Assembly: GCA_015058955.1 (NCBI GenBank)
Contig: SVBJ01000003.1
Location: 84,240 to 148,239, forward strand
DNA from: Erysipelotrichaceae bacterium
GTDB lineage: Bacteria; Bacillota_I; Bacilli_A; Erysipelotrichales; Erysipelotrichaceae
Direction: 5' to 3'
DNA length: 64,000 nt
The first letter of the stretch is position 1. Every line of letters begins with the position of its first letter. The notes beneath the pieces were generated by a model. That model was not told the DNA's origin. It saw only the letters and a list, made by a program, of their open reading frames with translations, and searched no databases. Shown piece after piece: positions 56,026-64,000 of this stretch. The translations under genes and the position numbers were made by a program.

Positions 56026-57108
56026 CTATAATGTGCTGACCTCTTCAGCGATGACATGACACAGTTCCTCAGCCTGCGGAACCAGTCCCAGGCAGTCCAG
56101 GAAACCATGGTCACATCCACAATACATTATAGCCTTTACATCATGATTTACGCCAGTCAGTCTGCGGGCAAAATACTCATCACTTACGCGCAGGAAATCA
56201 TATTCGGAATACGCAATTACGATAGGAGGGAGCTGTTTCAGCTGGTCATCAGTCGCATAGACAATGGAAACCTCAGGATTGTTGTATCTGGTTCTTCCCT
56301 GAAGATACAGACTGTCCTTTTCACTGCCGTGGGATACTTTCCAGATTTTATCTATGCGGCTGAAAGCCAGTTCCTTCTGTTCTTCAATTACCGGATACAT
56401 GTCATAAGACCACTGATAGAGTTCGAGATGTTCCAGGGTGGTTGAATCAACACCCGGATAGATCTCAAAAGCCTTCTTTACATGCTTTTCCGTATCTCTT
56501 ATTATGACGGAATTGACGATTGATCCGCCGGCACTGTCACCGCAGATCATCAGCTTTTCCGGATCGATGTTCAGATAATCAACGTTTTTCAAAGCCCAGC
56601 TGATCGTTCCTTCAGCATCAACGATCTGAGCCGGGAACGGATTCTCCGGAGCCAGACGGTATTCCGGGAAAATGACTACAGCATTACTGAGCTCGCAGAT
56701 CAGCTTCATCTGGTTGACATACAGCTTCATGTCACCGGCCGTAAAGCCACCACCATGGTAGAAGATCACCAGCGGAAGCTTTCCCTCAGTTTCCCGAGGT
56801 CTATAAATGAAGATATCGATCATGTGGTTGGCTACCGGAATCAGTCTTTCCTCAACACTGATTTCCGTTGCAGTCAGATCATAGCAGATCTTGTCAGGTC
56901 TGAATCTCTCTGAAGCCAGTGAATATCCCTTTTTCAGTCCGGATATTCTCTTTTTCTTCTTTTCGGCGATCCGCCGGACTCTTGGATCAAGGACGTTATC
57001 CCTGTCATCATCCGGGACTCTTTTGATCAGGACATTTAGTCCGTCGACATTTTTGAAATATTGTTTCTCTCTTATCTTTTCTATCAGTGAAACATCATAA
57101 TCTCTCAT
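56026..57108 (-). CDS. Alpha/beta hydrolase, HSL-family esterase
   Basis: A 360-residue esterase with a ~90-residue N-terminal extension rich in K and R (KKKKRISGLKKG) before the catalytic domain. Oxyanion VIFYHGGGFTAGDM, nucleophile ICGDSAGGSIVNSV, and the histidine near MYCGCDHGFLDC; the HGGG and GDSAG motifs are those of the hormone-sensitive-lipase family. It lies 11 bases after nanE's start region upstream and 13 bases after the neighbouring hydrolase gene. GAGGAG precedes the ATG. Confidence 0.9.
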   Translation of the reverse strand: MRDYDVSLIEKIREKQYFKNVDGLNVLIKRVPDDDRDNVLDPRVRRIAEKKKKRISGLKKGYSLASERFRPDKICYDLTATEISVEERLIPVANHMIDIFIYRPRETEGKLPLVIFYHGGGFTAGDMKLYVNQMKLICELSNAVVIFPEYRLAPENPFPAQIVDAEGTISWALKNVDYLNIDPEKLMICGDSAGGSIVNSVIIRDTEKHVKKAFEIYPGVDSTTLEHLELYQWSYDMYPVIEEQKELAFSRIDKIWKVSHGSEKDSLYLQGRTRYNNPEVSIVYATDDQLKQLPPIVIAYSEYDFLRVSDEYFARRLTGVNHDVKAIMYCGCDHGFLDCLGLVPQAEELCHVIAEEVSTL

Positions 57109-57121
57109 ATTATTCTCCTCT

Positions 57122-57901
57122 TTATTTCAGGTGGTCATTTAACCAGATGATCACCTTGTCATACATTTCGATCAGACGGGAATTATCCCTGGTCTTGGCA
57201 TTGAAAGTATGGTTGGCTTCATCTATTTCCAGAAGATCTACGTTTTTCATGCCGCAGTTTCTGACAAAGTCATAACTTACGTTCGGGTCCAGTGTCGGAT
57301 CACACTTGCCGACAACGACCAGAACCGGGTTGGTATAACTGTAGATGTCAGAGGACTTGCATTCGGCAAGTTCTTCATAAAAGCGTTTGAACATCAGTTC
57401 GGTTCTGCCGTCAGAGGTTTCCTGCAGTACATATCCCAGCTTGTCCATCTGTTCACGGTCATATCTCATCGGTAGATCAGCATTAACGTTTACAGCCCCA
57501 TTGAGCGTAACAAGACACTTTGACGGAAGCTTACTGCTCAGGAAAGTGACGCGTCCGCCCAGACTGTGCCCCATGATCGCAATTCTTTCAGGATCGATCT
57601 GAGGATCATTGCGCAGATATTCAAAGGCACAGGCAGTTTCTCTTAACAGAGTTTTCATTCCATAATTTCTTCTGGAGAAGCGGTTTTCACCCATGCTGCA
57701 GAAATCAATTCTCATGCTGGCAAAACCATTGGCTGCCAGTTTTTCCGCACCGATACCGAACATGTAGCCATCGCCCTCTTTCCAGGCCATGAAGCCATGC
57801 AGCAGCAGAACTGCCGGGTACTTGGCCTGACCATCATCAGGATATCTGATGACGGCAGGAATGTCGTGATCTTCACATTTGATAAATATTCTTTTTTCCA
57901 T
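57122..57901 (-). CDS. Alpha/beta hydrolase (dienelactone hydrolase/acyl esterase type)
   Basis: A 259-residue hydrolase. Oxyanion VLLLHGFMAWKEGD, nucleophile IMGHSLGGRVTFLS, aspartate in VVGKCDPTLDP and histidine in IDEANHTFNAK. This is a single-domain, signal-less protein. The ATG at 57901 has AAAGGATGG upstream; a longer frame to 57949 runs through a terminator and is rejected. Confidence 0.9.
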   Translation of the reverse strand: MEKRIFIKCEDHDIPAVIRYPDDGQAKYPAVLLLHGFMAWKEGDGYMFGIGAEKLAANGFASMRIDFCSMGENRFSRRNYGMKTLLRETACAFEYLRNDPQIDPERIAIMGHSLGGRVTFLSSKLPSKCLVTLNGAVNVNADLPMRYDREQMDKLGYVLQETSDGRTELMFKRFYEELAECKSSDIYSYTNPVLVVVGKCDPTLDPNVSYDFVRNCGMKNVDLLEIDEANHTFNAKTRDNSRLIEMYDKVIIWLNDHLK

Positions 57902-57919
57902 TAAGACACCATCCTTTCT

Positions 57920-57949
57920 AAAATGAGCCTGACCGCAGATCAGGCTCAT
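57920..57949 (-). terminator. Intrinsic terminator after the PTS gene
   Basis: On the minus strand ATGAGCCTGA pairs with TCAGGCTCAT over a seven-base loop, followed by TTTTAG, just before the ribosome site of the next gene. It likely lowers expression of the downstream hydrolase genes relative to the PTS. Confidence 0.75.
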
Positions 57950-57972
57950 TTGTTAGTAATAATTCTCCAGCC

Positions 57973-59439
57973 TTATTTCTTTTTCTTGAATAATGCCAGT
58001 GTTGGAGGTCCGGCAACGATCCGATCATCATCTTCAGGGTATTCCCAATCAGTGAAGAATACACCGACGAAGGTAATGACTGCAACGATGACGACACCGA
58101 TGATTGCCTTGGTCAGGTTGCCTGGGTCTGCATCACTGTAGAACAGAGGCAGGTTAGTCAGGTAGTATGCACCATAAGCATAAGCTTTTGTACCAACGAT
58201 ACCATTGTAGACTGCCAGAGTGAAACCTGCGATTGCGTTAACCAGCCATAATGTTGGAACGCGGTAGCAGATACCGTAAGTGGTAGGCTCAGAGATACCG
58301 CCGAATAATGCTGAAATGGCAGCTGGTAAGCCAACGTTTTTACCCTTGACGCTCTTGGTCTTCAGTGTGAACCATAATGCGGTGAAGCCCGGAACGGTTG
58401 TACCTGAGAAGAACCAGATGTTGATGATGTCATCGTAACCAAGTTGTGCGAAGTTTGCTGTTGCGATTGGAATCAGTGCCAGGTGGAAACCAGGAGCGAA
58501 CATACCGAAGGTCATGCTGAACAGGTAGATAGCCGGAACAGTCAGCCAACGTGCATGAGTTCTGACGAAGTTGATGCCTGCAGCAACATAGTCTGTGATC
58601 AAGTAGCCTAATGGGCCTGTTAATGATAATGTGATGATTGACATGATGAAGATCAGACATACAGGCTTTAAGAAGTAACGTACTGTATTAGGAATGATCT
58701 TGATCAGGAACTTGTCGATCTTGGACATAACCCATACTGACAGAACGATTGGTAATGTAGATGAGTTGTATGTGCACAGATATACAGGGATGCCAAAGTA
58801 TGAAGCAAATCCTGTTTCGCTACCGGCGTTAACCAGATCTACCCAGCCCGGATATAACAGGATACCGCACAGTAACAGAGCAAGTGGAACTTCAACTTCA
58901 AACTTTCTGGCTGAAGTATAGGCAACAAACATTGGCAGGAAATAGAATGGTGCCTGAGAAATGTTATTCAGGATCTGATATGTTGAGCTTGTTGTATCAA
59001 GTCCGAAAAGCTTTGTACCTAAGGTAAGTATCAGTGACATGAAACCGGCAATGATCAGAGTAGGAATAACCGGTGCCATGATACCAGCCATCATCTGCAG
59101 ATAGCTTAAGAACAACTGACCAACGCTCTTCTTGCCGCCAACAAGATCCTTGTCCAGAACTTCGTCAACGACGCCGCCCTTAAGGCCTGTTTCCTTTTCG
59201 AATGCGAAGAACAGGTCTTCAATGATCTGACCAACGATTACCTGAATTTCGTTACCCGGTGCTTCCTCGCAGCCAAATACGCCGTCAATCTTCTTGATGG
59301 CAGCCTTATCGACCTTGCCCATGTCTTTAACATTAACTCTTAAACGGGTAGCACAATGATTGATCTTGGTAATGTTTTCGACGCCGCCGACGAATTCAAT
59401 TACGTCATTAGCCATCTTCTTGAAATCAAATTTAGCCAT
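57973..59439 (-). CDS. PTS transporter EIIBC (Bgl/sugar family)
   Basis: A 488-residue fused EIIB-EIIC. EIIB spans ~1-90 with the phosphocysteine in KINHCATRLRV; EIIC has about ten helices, with the signature FGGISEPTTYGICYR near residue 390 (glutamate in ISEPTTYG). No EIIA domain is attached, so a separate EIIA must serve it. The exact sugar is unknown; together with nanE an N-acetylated mannosamine-type sugar is a candidate. AAGGAGG precedes the ATG at 59439; the longer frame is rejected. Confidence 0.92.
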   Translation of the reverse strand: MAKFDFKKMANDVIEFVGGVENITKINHCATRLRVNVKDMGKVDKAAIKKIDGVFGCEEAPGNEIQVIVGQIIEDLFFAFEKETGLKGGVVDEVLDKDLVGGKKSVGQLFLSYLQMMAGIMAPVIPTLIIAGFMSLILTLGTKLFGLDTTSSTYQILNNISQAPFYFLPMFVAYTSARKFEVEVPLALLLCGILLYPGWVDLVNAGSETGFASYFGIPVYLCTYNSSTLPIVLSVWVMSKIDKFLIKIIPNTVRYFLKPVCLIFIMSIITLSLTGPLGYLITDYVAAGINFVRTHARWLTVPAIYLFSMTFGMFAPGFHLALIPIATANFAQLGYDDIINIWFFSGTTVPGFTALWFTLKTKSVKGKNVGLPAAISALFGGISEPTTYGICYRVPTLWLVNAIAGFTLAVYNGIVGTKAYAYGAYYLTNLPLFYSDADPGNLTKAIIGVVIVAVITFVGVFFTDWEYPEDDDRIVAGPPTLALFKKKK

Positions 59440-59520
59440 AAAATCCTCCTTTTGACTATTTATCCCAGAACTGTCACTCATACTTCCTGCAGGTATTTTG
59501 CAGCAGTTCTTTTTACCCTG

Positions 59521-59784
59521 TTATTTTTTATTAAATCTTTTCTTTCCTTTTTCATAGTAGTTATCCAGGAAGGCTCCGTATCCCTTGACACACACCAGCA
59601 TCAGTACCAGAACGGCAGTCATGACTACGGACTCAATAACCAAAGCCAGAGAAAACTCATATCCGCCGGCAACAAACAAAACGGCCGTAATCACTACCAG
59701 TCCGATAACCGCCCATAGCAGCAGTTCCTTTTTATTTATTTCCGTTCTGAAGCTTTCCCTGAGATTTCTTAGAAATTCCTTCAT
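59521..59784 (-). CDS. Small two-helix membrane protein
   Basis: An 87-residue protein with two hydrophobic segments (LLLWAVIGLVVITAVLFVA and LALVIESVVMTAVLVLMLVC) and basic ends. No family recognised. AAAGGAG precedes the ATG. It starts upstream of the PTS gene on the same strand, 81 bases away, and could be its first transcript partner. Confidence 0.7.
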   Translation of the reverse strand: MKEFLRNLRESFRTEINKKELLLWAVIGLVVITAVLFVAGGYEFSLALVIESVVMTAVLVLMLVCVKGYGAFLDNYYEKGKKRFNKK

Positions 59785-59932
59785 CTGAATACTCCTTTAG
59801 CTTTTTTATGGTTTTATATTATCTTATGAAAAATATCTTTCATAGAGAAAAACAAGCAAATTTTGAACACAATCATTACAAACAATCATTATTTAGAGTA
59901 CAAATGAGCATTCGAGCATTTTTTCTGTTCGC

Positions 59933-59987
59933 AGCAGTTTTCGCTGTCGGCAGTCGTAAAATACTGCCTGAGCATATGTTCTGCTCA
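59933..59987 (+). other. Structured leader region upstream of the ABC exporter
   Basis: Two adjacent stems: GGCAGT/ACTGCC (59949-59954, 59963-59968) and TGAGCA/TGCTCA (59969-59974, 59982-59987), plus a short CAGC/GCTG pair before them. No T tract follows. The next gene starts at 60037 without a recognisable Shine-Dalgarno site, so structure here could matter for expression. The remaining bases 59785-60036 show nothing else. Confidence 0.35.
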
Positions 59988-60036
59988 AGCACTGTCTTTG
60001 GTGTATTATATTATTACTGATAAATATTATTGAATT

Positions 60037-61770
60037 ATGAAAACACTCTGGAAACTCAGCAAGGAAGCGTTACGTTACAAAACTCTTTACATACTGGCTA
60101 TTGCCGGTACTCTTTCCTTAACGATGGTCAATCTGGCTGCCCCAAAGGTGCTTTCCGCCATGACCGGAATCGTCAAGGACGGGGTCAGTGCCGAAGACTT
60201 GTTGGAAATCCGAAAGCTGGTCATCATTCTCATCATACTGTATCTTTTAAGGATCGTCTTCCGTTTCATGAGCAGTTATTTATCCCATGAAGCTGCCTGG
60301 TATCTGGTTGGTGACTTAAGAACTAAGGTTTATGATAAGCTGGCACATCTGCATCTGGGATATTTCCATGACAAGCAGACCGGCGATCTGATGAGCCGTG
60401 TGGTAAATGACACCAGAGACTTTGAGCTGTTATATGCCCACATGATTCCGGAAACCATTACCAATATCGTCACCTTTACCGGTGTTCTGATCATATTGCT
60501 TACGATCAATCCTAAACTGGCTTTAATAACCTGTGCCCCGATACCGTTAATACTGGTATCAGGCGTCATCTTTGCCAAGAAGGTACGCCCTTTCTTCCGT
60601 GTTTCGATGCGGAAAATGGGTGAACTGAACGGAAAACTGCAGGATAACCTTTCCGGTATTCATGAGATCCAGTCATTCGGACGTGAGGAATATGAAACCG
60701 GCCGAGTCAACGAAAAGAATTTCGGACACGTCAAGGCCATGCTTCAGGCTCTTAAGGTATCTGCCGTATTCCATCCTTCAGTTGAGTTTATCTCCTCATT
60801 AGGTACGGTACTGGTTGTAGCCTTTGGCGGCTATCTGGCCTACTCGGAAGGACTGCAGGTCGAAGACATCGTAGCCTTCCTGCTGTACCTCAGCCTGTTC
60901 TATCAGCCTATTACCGGATTGGCCAACCTGGTTGAAAACATGCAGCAGTCCCTGGCCGGTGCCGAAAGAGTAATAACCATTCTGGATGCACCAAACGAAA
61001 TTGAAGACAAGCCTGACGCCATCGAACTCACCGATGTCAAAGGCGAGATCACCTTTGACCACGTCAGTTTCTCCTACATCGAAGGCATTCCGGTGCTCAA
61101 TGATGTCTCATTCACCTGCAAGCCAGGTGAAATGCTGGCACTTGTCGGACCGACCGGTGTCGGCAAGACCACCATCACTGAACTGCTTTCCCGTTTCTAT
61201 GAACCAAACTCAGGCAGAATACTGATCGATGGGATAGATATTCAGGATGTCACCATCAAGAGTCTGCGTCAGAATATCTCCACCGTTCTGCAGGATACCT
61301 TCCTGTTTAATGGAAGCATAGCTGAAAACATCAGTTATGCCCGCCCGGAAGCAACCATGGAGGAAATAAAAGAAGCTGCCAGAGCAGCCAACATTGACCG
61401 GGAAATTGAAGCCATGCCGGAAGGATACAATACCGTGACCGGCGAAAGAGGCGTCAAGCTGTCTGGCGGTCAGAAACAGCGAATTGCCATTGCCCGTGCG
61501 ATCCTGCGCCGTTCACCTATCATCGTTCTCGATGAAGCCACGGCTGCCGTAGACGTTGAAACCGAGCAGCAGATCCGCAATGCAATCAACACCCTGACCG
61601 GCAAGCGTACCATTGTCGCCATCGCCCACCGATTAAGTACCATCAGATCTGCTGAACAGATCCTGGTCATCGAAGAAGGCACGGTAATCGAAAGAGGTAC
61701 TCACGAAGAACTGCTGGCAATAGGTGGCCAGTATGCCCACATGAATGAAATACAGAAGGAAAATGAATAG
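60037..61770 (+). CDS. ABC transporter, fused permease and ATPase (MDR/exporter type)
   Basis: A 577-residue half-transporter. Six membrane helices occupy residues ~20-310; the nucleotide domain has Walker A LVGPTGVGKTTITELL, signature VKLSGGQKQRIAIARAILR, Walker B PIIVLDEATAAVDVET and the switch histidine in AIAHRLSTIR. It must pair with itself or with another half-transporter (none adjacent). Exporters of this type move lipids, peptides or drugs. The ATG at 60037 follows a stop in frame and lacks a clear ribosome site. Confidence 0.93.
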   Translation: MKTLWKLSKEALRYKTLYILAIAGTLSLTMVNLAAPKVLSAMTGIVKDGVSAEDLLEIRKLVIILIILYLLRIVFRFMSSYLSHEAAWYLVGDLRTKVYDKLAHLHLGYFHDKQTGDLMSRVVNDTRDFELLYAHMIPETITNIVTFTGVLIILLTINPKLALITCAPIPLILVSGVIFAKKVRPFFRVSMRKMGELNGKLQDNLSGIHEIQSFGREEYETGRVNEKNFGHVKAMLQALKVSAVFHPSVEFISSLGTVLVVAFGGYLAYSEGLQVEDIVAFLLYLSLFYQPITGLANLVENMQQSLAGAERVITILDAPNEIEDKPDAIELTDVKGEITFDHVSFSYIEGIPVLNDVSFTCKPGEMLALVGPTGVGKTTITELLSRFYEPNSGRILIDGIDIQDVTIKSLRQNISTVLQDTFLFNGSIAENISYARPEATMEEIKEAARAANIDREIEAMPEGYNTVTGERGVKLSGGQKQRIAIARAILRRSPIIVLDEATAAVDVETEQQIRNAINTLTGKRTIVAIAHRLSTIRSAEQILVIEEGTVIERGTHEELLAIGGQYAHMNEIQKENE

Positions 61771-61771
61771 T

Positions 61772-61787
61772 AAAAGGATATCAGAGC
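61772..61787. repeat. 16-bp inverted repeat, left copy
   Basis: AAAAGGATATCAGAGC is the exact reverse complement of 63910-63925. It begins two bases after the ABC exporter's stop. Confidence 0.85.
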
Positions 61788-61805
61788 AAAGTTTGTAAGG
61801 TTAAA

Positions 61806-61866
61806 ATGATTTTTCTTATTCGACATGGGGGAAGATGATAACACCAGATTGAGCGGCTGCAGCGTT
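61806..61866 (+). pseudogene. Truncated, frameshifted histidine-phosphatase gene start
   Basis: After a GTAAGG ribosome site an ATG at 61806 opens MIFLIRHG, the catalytic RHG motif of histidine phosphatases. In-frame reading then meets a stop, but removing one G from the run of five G restores EDDNTRLSGCS, which resembles RHGQDDDTVRGGWS-like family sequences. Similarity ends near 61866, where a T-rich tract and a terminator follow. A small remnant with a homopolymer frameshift and 3' loss. Confidence 0.55.
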
Positions 61867-61884
61867 TTTTTGTTTTATATACAT

Positions 61885-61930
61885 AAAAAGACTGTTTACG
61901 AAATCTTCATTTCGTTACAGTCTTTTTTTT
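61885..61930 (+). terminator. Long intrinsic terminator
   Basis: AAAAAGACTGT (61885-61895) with ACAGTCTTTTT (61917-61927), inner stem ACGAAAT/ATTTCGT over CTTC, then T residues. It probably ends the ABC exporter transcript. Confidence 0.85.
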
Positions 61931-62158
61931 GGTGTTATAAGTGATAAAAGGGTAGTGACTGCTGACCTAATATACTGTATAGAAGGCAAAACATAATTGC
62001 TGATTGGTTTTTATCAGAAATAACAAGCAGTGGAGTATGGACAAAGCCTAGGGTTATATCATACTATTTAGAAACACAAACAGACATTATTTTATGGTAC
62101 AACGGCAGTTATGGATGGATAATATCATTAAATAACATAAATATGAGGGGGTTATGTA
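61931..62158. other. Intergenic, no gene seen
   Basis: Part of the 388-base gap after the ABC exporter. I see A/T-rich sequence with several weak -10-like hexamers (for example TATACT near 61970) and no clear -35, but no open frame, RNA structure or repeat beyond those listed. The lipoprotein promoter is expected here. Confidence 0.5.
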
Positions 62159-63844
62159 ATGCGTAGAGCAATTTGTTTGTTATTGTGCATGCTGCTGATG
62201 CTGCCGTTTGCAGGTTGTAAAAAACAGAGAGAAGTGCCACTGGTAACAAGCATAGAAACCACAGAAGCCAGCCAGGGCGGTTTTTACAGTGCCATGGATG
62301 TCGAGGGACATGAAGTATATGTTTATGCACCGGAAGACATTCTGCATGCAAATATCATTAACTATGGCTATACGGCTCCTTTACTGCTGGTATTCGGGGA
62401 TCAGAAACTGGATGGGCAGAAGGCGGTTGATTTCATCTGTGAAAAGGGCCTTGATGTAACGGCTCAAAAGACAGGCGGTGCTGTGGTCTATGTCAATCCC
62501 CTTACCTCCTGGGATGAAGAGTCTTATGGAGTCTATGAAAGAATACTGGCCTTGACCAGACTGGATCAGAGGTATTTTTCCAATGGACTGTTATATGATA
62601 AAAAAGCAGATAAATACCATTTGTTTAATTCCGGCGCCAAAATATGTGTATACGGTTATGGCAGCGGGGCGGATTTCATTGCCAAAAACTATCTGAAACC
62701 TCTCAGCGGTGTGGCGGCAATGAGTTATATCACCGGCAAGGAAGCTGATATTACCATTACGGCAGCTGTATTGGAAGGACTCAGCATACACTCGGAAACA
62801 GTGGATCCGGAAATCATAATAGTTTCAGTGAATAATACCACTGAGATCAATAATGCCATTAAAAAACAGAGCAATCATTTCTATTCTTCCAATGACAGGT
62901 TTGACGAGATCTATGAGAAATTCATCAGATTATCTGAAAGATCTGACGGGAAGATAATCGAAACAGCAGATATCAGAGATTCCGGATTGGTTCAGGAAGT
63001 TCAGATTATGGAAATTACAACGTCTGAAGACAATCACAGGGTCAGGACACCTTCGTATCAGCTGGGAGCTGTTATTTTCCGTAAGGAAGACAACACGAAA
63101 AAACAGAGACCTCTGGTAATGTGTTTTCATGGCGGTGGTGATACAGCCATTCTGACGGCTATCATATCAGGTTGGGATAAACTCGCCCTTGAAGAGGATT
63201 TCATTTTATGTGCTATTGAATACCATATAAGAACCACACCTACGGAAATCATGGAGGTAATTGATAATCTTCTGGAACTGTATGATATTGATCCTTCCAG
63301 GATTTATGCGACCGGATTTTCCATGGGCAGCATGAAAACCTGGGATCTGTATCAGGAATATCCAGAGAGATTTGCCGGCATGTCACCGATGAGCGGTACC
63401 GTTCGTCCAGGGCTTAATTCTTTGAGTTTTGAGGCCCCGAGAATGAATGAAAATGTTATTGTTCCGGTATTCATGGTCGGTGGGGAAAGCTCTTCTATGG
63501 CAGAGCTGCCATTCCAGGGTCGTATTCCGGTTTACAGAATAGAAAATCTGTTCAGAGTCAATCAGGTAGATAATCCTTTTAAAATCACCAATGACCGCAC
63601 TTACTGGCCGGATACCATTTACGGATTTGAGGGTGATGTTGTGGAAAAACTGACTGATGAAACGCATCCGCAAAGCGTTACGACTGTACGTTACTATAAG
63701 AGTTTTGACGGTAATTTCTATACGGTACTGTGTTCAATCAGTCGCCATGATCACGAGATCAGGCCGTTTACCTGCCAGCTGGCCTGGGAATTCATGTCTA
63801 AGTTCAGACGTAATTCAGATGGCAGCATTTCCATTGTGAATTAA
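62159..63844 (+). CDS. Lipoprotein with C-terminal alpha/beta-hydrolase (PHB-depolymerase/CE1-like esterase) domain
   Basis: A 561-residue lipoprotein: signal peptide ICLLLCMLLMLPFAGC with lipobox cysteine near residue 20. The N-terminal ~280 residues are not recognised (a beta-rich part with VYVYAPEDI). The C-terminal hydrolase has the oxyanion loop CFHGGGDTAIL, nucleophile IYATGFSMGSMKTW, and the final ISRHDHEIRPFTCQLAWEFM with the catalytic histidine. Such surface esterases remove acyl groups from polymers. GAGGGGG precedes the ATG at 62159. The segment is richer in A+T, by eye, than the neighbourhood. Confidence 0.82.
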   Translation: MRRAICLLLCMLLMLPFAGCKKQREVPLVTSIETTEASQGGFYSAMDVEGHEVYVYAPEDILHANIINYGYTAPLLLVFGDQKLDGQKAVDFICEKGLDVTAQKTGGAVVYVNPLTSWDEESYGVYERILALTRLDQRYFSNGLLYDKKADKYHLFNSGAKICVYGYGSGADFIAKNYLKPLSGVAAMSYITGKEADITITAAVLEGLSIHSETVDPEIIIVSVNNTTEINNAIKKQSNHFYSSNDRFDEIYEKFIRLSERSDGKIIETADIRDSGLVQEVQIMEITTSEDNHRVRTPSYQLGAVIFRKEDNTKKQRPLVMCFHGGGDTAILTAIISGWDKLALEEDFILCAIEYHIRTTPTEIMEVIDNLLELYDIDPSRIYATGFSMGSMKTWDLYQEYPERFAGMSPMSGTVRPGLNSLSFEAPRMNENVIVPVFMVGGESSSMAELPFQGRIPVYRIENLFRVNQVDNPFKITNDRTYWPDTIYGFEGDVVEKLTDETHPQSVTTVRYYKSFDGNFYTVLCSISRHDHEIRPFTCQLAWEFMSKFRRNSDGSISIVN

Positions 63845-63845
63845 T

Positions 63846-64000
63846 TCATACCAGCTGATTAAGATACCTGCCATCGTTGTTTGGTGAGATAAAAGATTTA
63901 TGAAGGTGAGCTCTGATATCCTTTTTTTCTATTATAAAAACAGGAACAAACTGAACCTGATTATAGTAGAACGAAAGATTATAACGATACAATATAAAGG
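63846..64000 (-). CDS. Possible C-terminal part of an unidentified protein (runs off window)
   Basis: On the minus strand about 51 codons are open from the window edge to a TGA at 63846-63848, ending NDGRYLNQLV. It converges on the lipoprotein gene with one base between stops. No family was recognised, and an open stretch of this length could occur by chance in A/T-rich DNA. The right inverted-repeat copy lies within it. Confidence 0.25.
   Translation of the reverse strand, partial: FILYRYNLSFYYNQVQFVPVFIIEKKDIRAHLHKSFISPNNDGRYLNQLV
63910..63925. repeat. 16-bp inverted repeat, right copy
   Basis: GCTCTGATATCCTTTT, exact reverse complement of 61772-61787, lies 65 bases after the lipoprotein stop. 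Confidence 0.85.

Noticed and set aside
59808..60020. A 70-residue plus-strand open frame upstream of the ABC exporter
   Set aside because: No ribosome site, low-complexity composition, and it overlaps small hairpins; it does not resemble a known protein.
61772..63925. Calling the inverted-repeat segment an IS element
   Set aside because: No transposase gene lies inside, the flanks show no target duplication, and the repeats are only 16 bp, so no element type can be assigned.

Overview
The window looks like chromosome of a low-to-mid G+C Firmicute, most likely an anaerobic gut bacterium of the Erysipelotrichia. This is inference from gene families and layout: AGGAGG-type ribosome sites, a tilS-hpt-ftsH-hslO run, ferredoxin-linked oxoacid oxidation, a Bgl-type PTS, and an ATP synthase with a sodium-type c subunit. 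No rRNA, tRNA or CRISPR array was seen.

Layout. 1-480 is the tail of an LCP-family cell-wall protein. 544-3332 (minus) is a compact operon of a phosphodiester-glycosidase-domain protein, a macrodomain protein and an S41 peptidase. 3427-6888 (plus) carries an MFS transporter and an Old-Yellow-Enzyme/2,4-dienoyl-CoA-reductase-like Fe-S flavoprotein. 6937-11681 (minus) is a very tight korDABC-sucCD operon (2-oxoacid to acyl-CoA to acid plus ATP). After an M29 aminopeptidase comes a dusB-led operon (13157-19190, minus) encoding a 1060-residue membrane-anchored FG-GAP/VCBS-type propeller protein and a two-gene ABC transporter. 19360-25249 holds a HAD phosphatase (plus) and tilS-hpt-ftsH-membrane protein-hslO (minus). 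25329-28141 holds a polyunsaturated fatty acid (linoleate) isomerase homologue, a MazF-fold protein and an internally deleted IS3-type element. 28190-35707 is a mixed block: Fe-S aldo/keto reductase, metallophosphoesterases, a TagO/WecA-like transferase, glutamine synthetase, a cupin sugar-phosphate isomerase. 35839-41270 (minus) is an Ugp/Mal-type sugar or phosphodiester ABC importer with a cytosolic NPP-type phosphodiesterase inside the operon. 41441-48120 has a PHP phosphatase, a hydrolase fused to a membrane domain, a DNA glycosylase, a MuiA-like protein, an autoregulated-looking MarR gene and an HSL esterase.

48197-54314 (minus) is the F-type ATP synthase operon. It has two notable features: delta and alpha are one continuous 685-residue protein, and the c subunit carries two membrane carboxylates (E24 and E57) like the Fusobacterium sodium-translocating type. 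54476-59784 (minus) groups a PTS EIIBC, NanE and three alpha/beta hydrolases, suggesting amino-sugar uptake with ester removal. 60037-63844 (plus) has an ABC exporter and a lipoprotein esterase; the latter sits in a 2.1-kb segment bounded by a 16-bp perfect inverted repeat and also containing a broken histidine-phosphatase start.

Best candidates for something new are the delta-alpha fusion with its two-carboxylate c ring, the propeller-ABC operon, and the inverted-repeat-bounded esterase segment. All functions are read from sequence by eye and from remembered family motifs; no database search was run.
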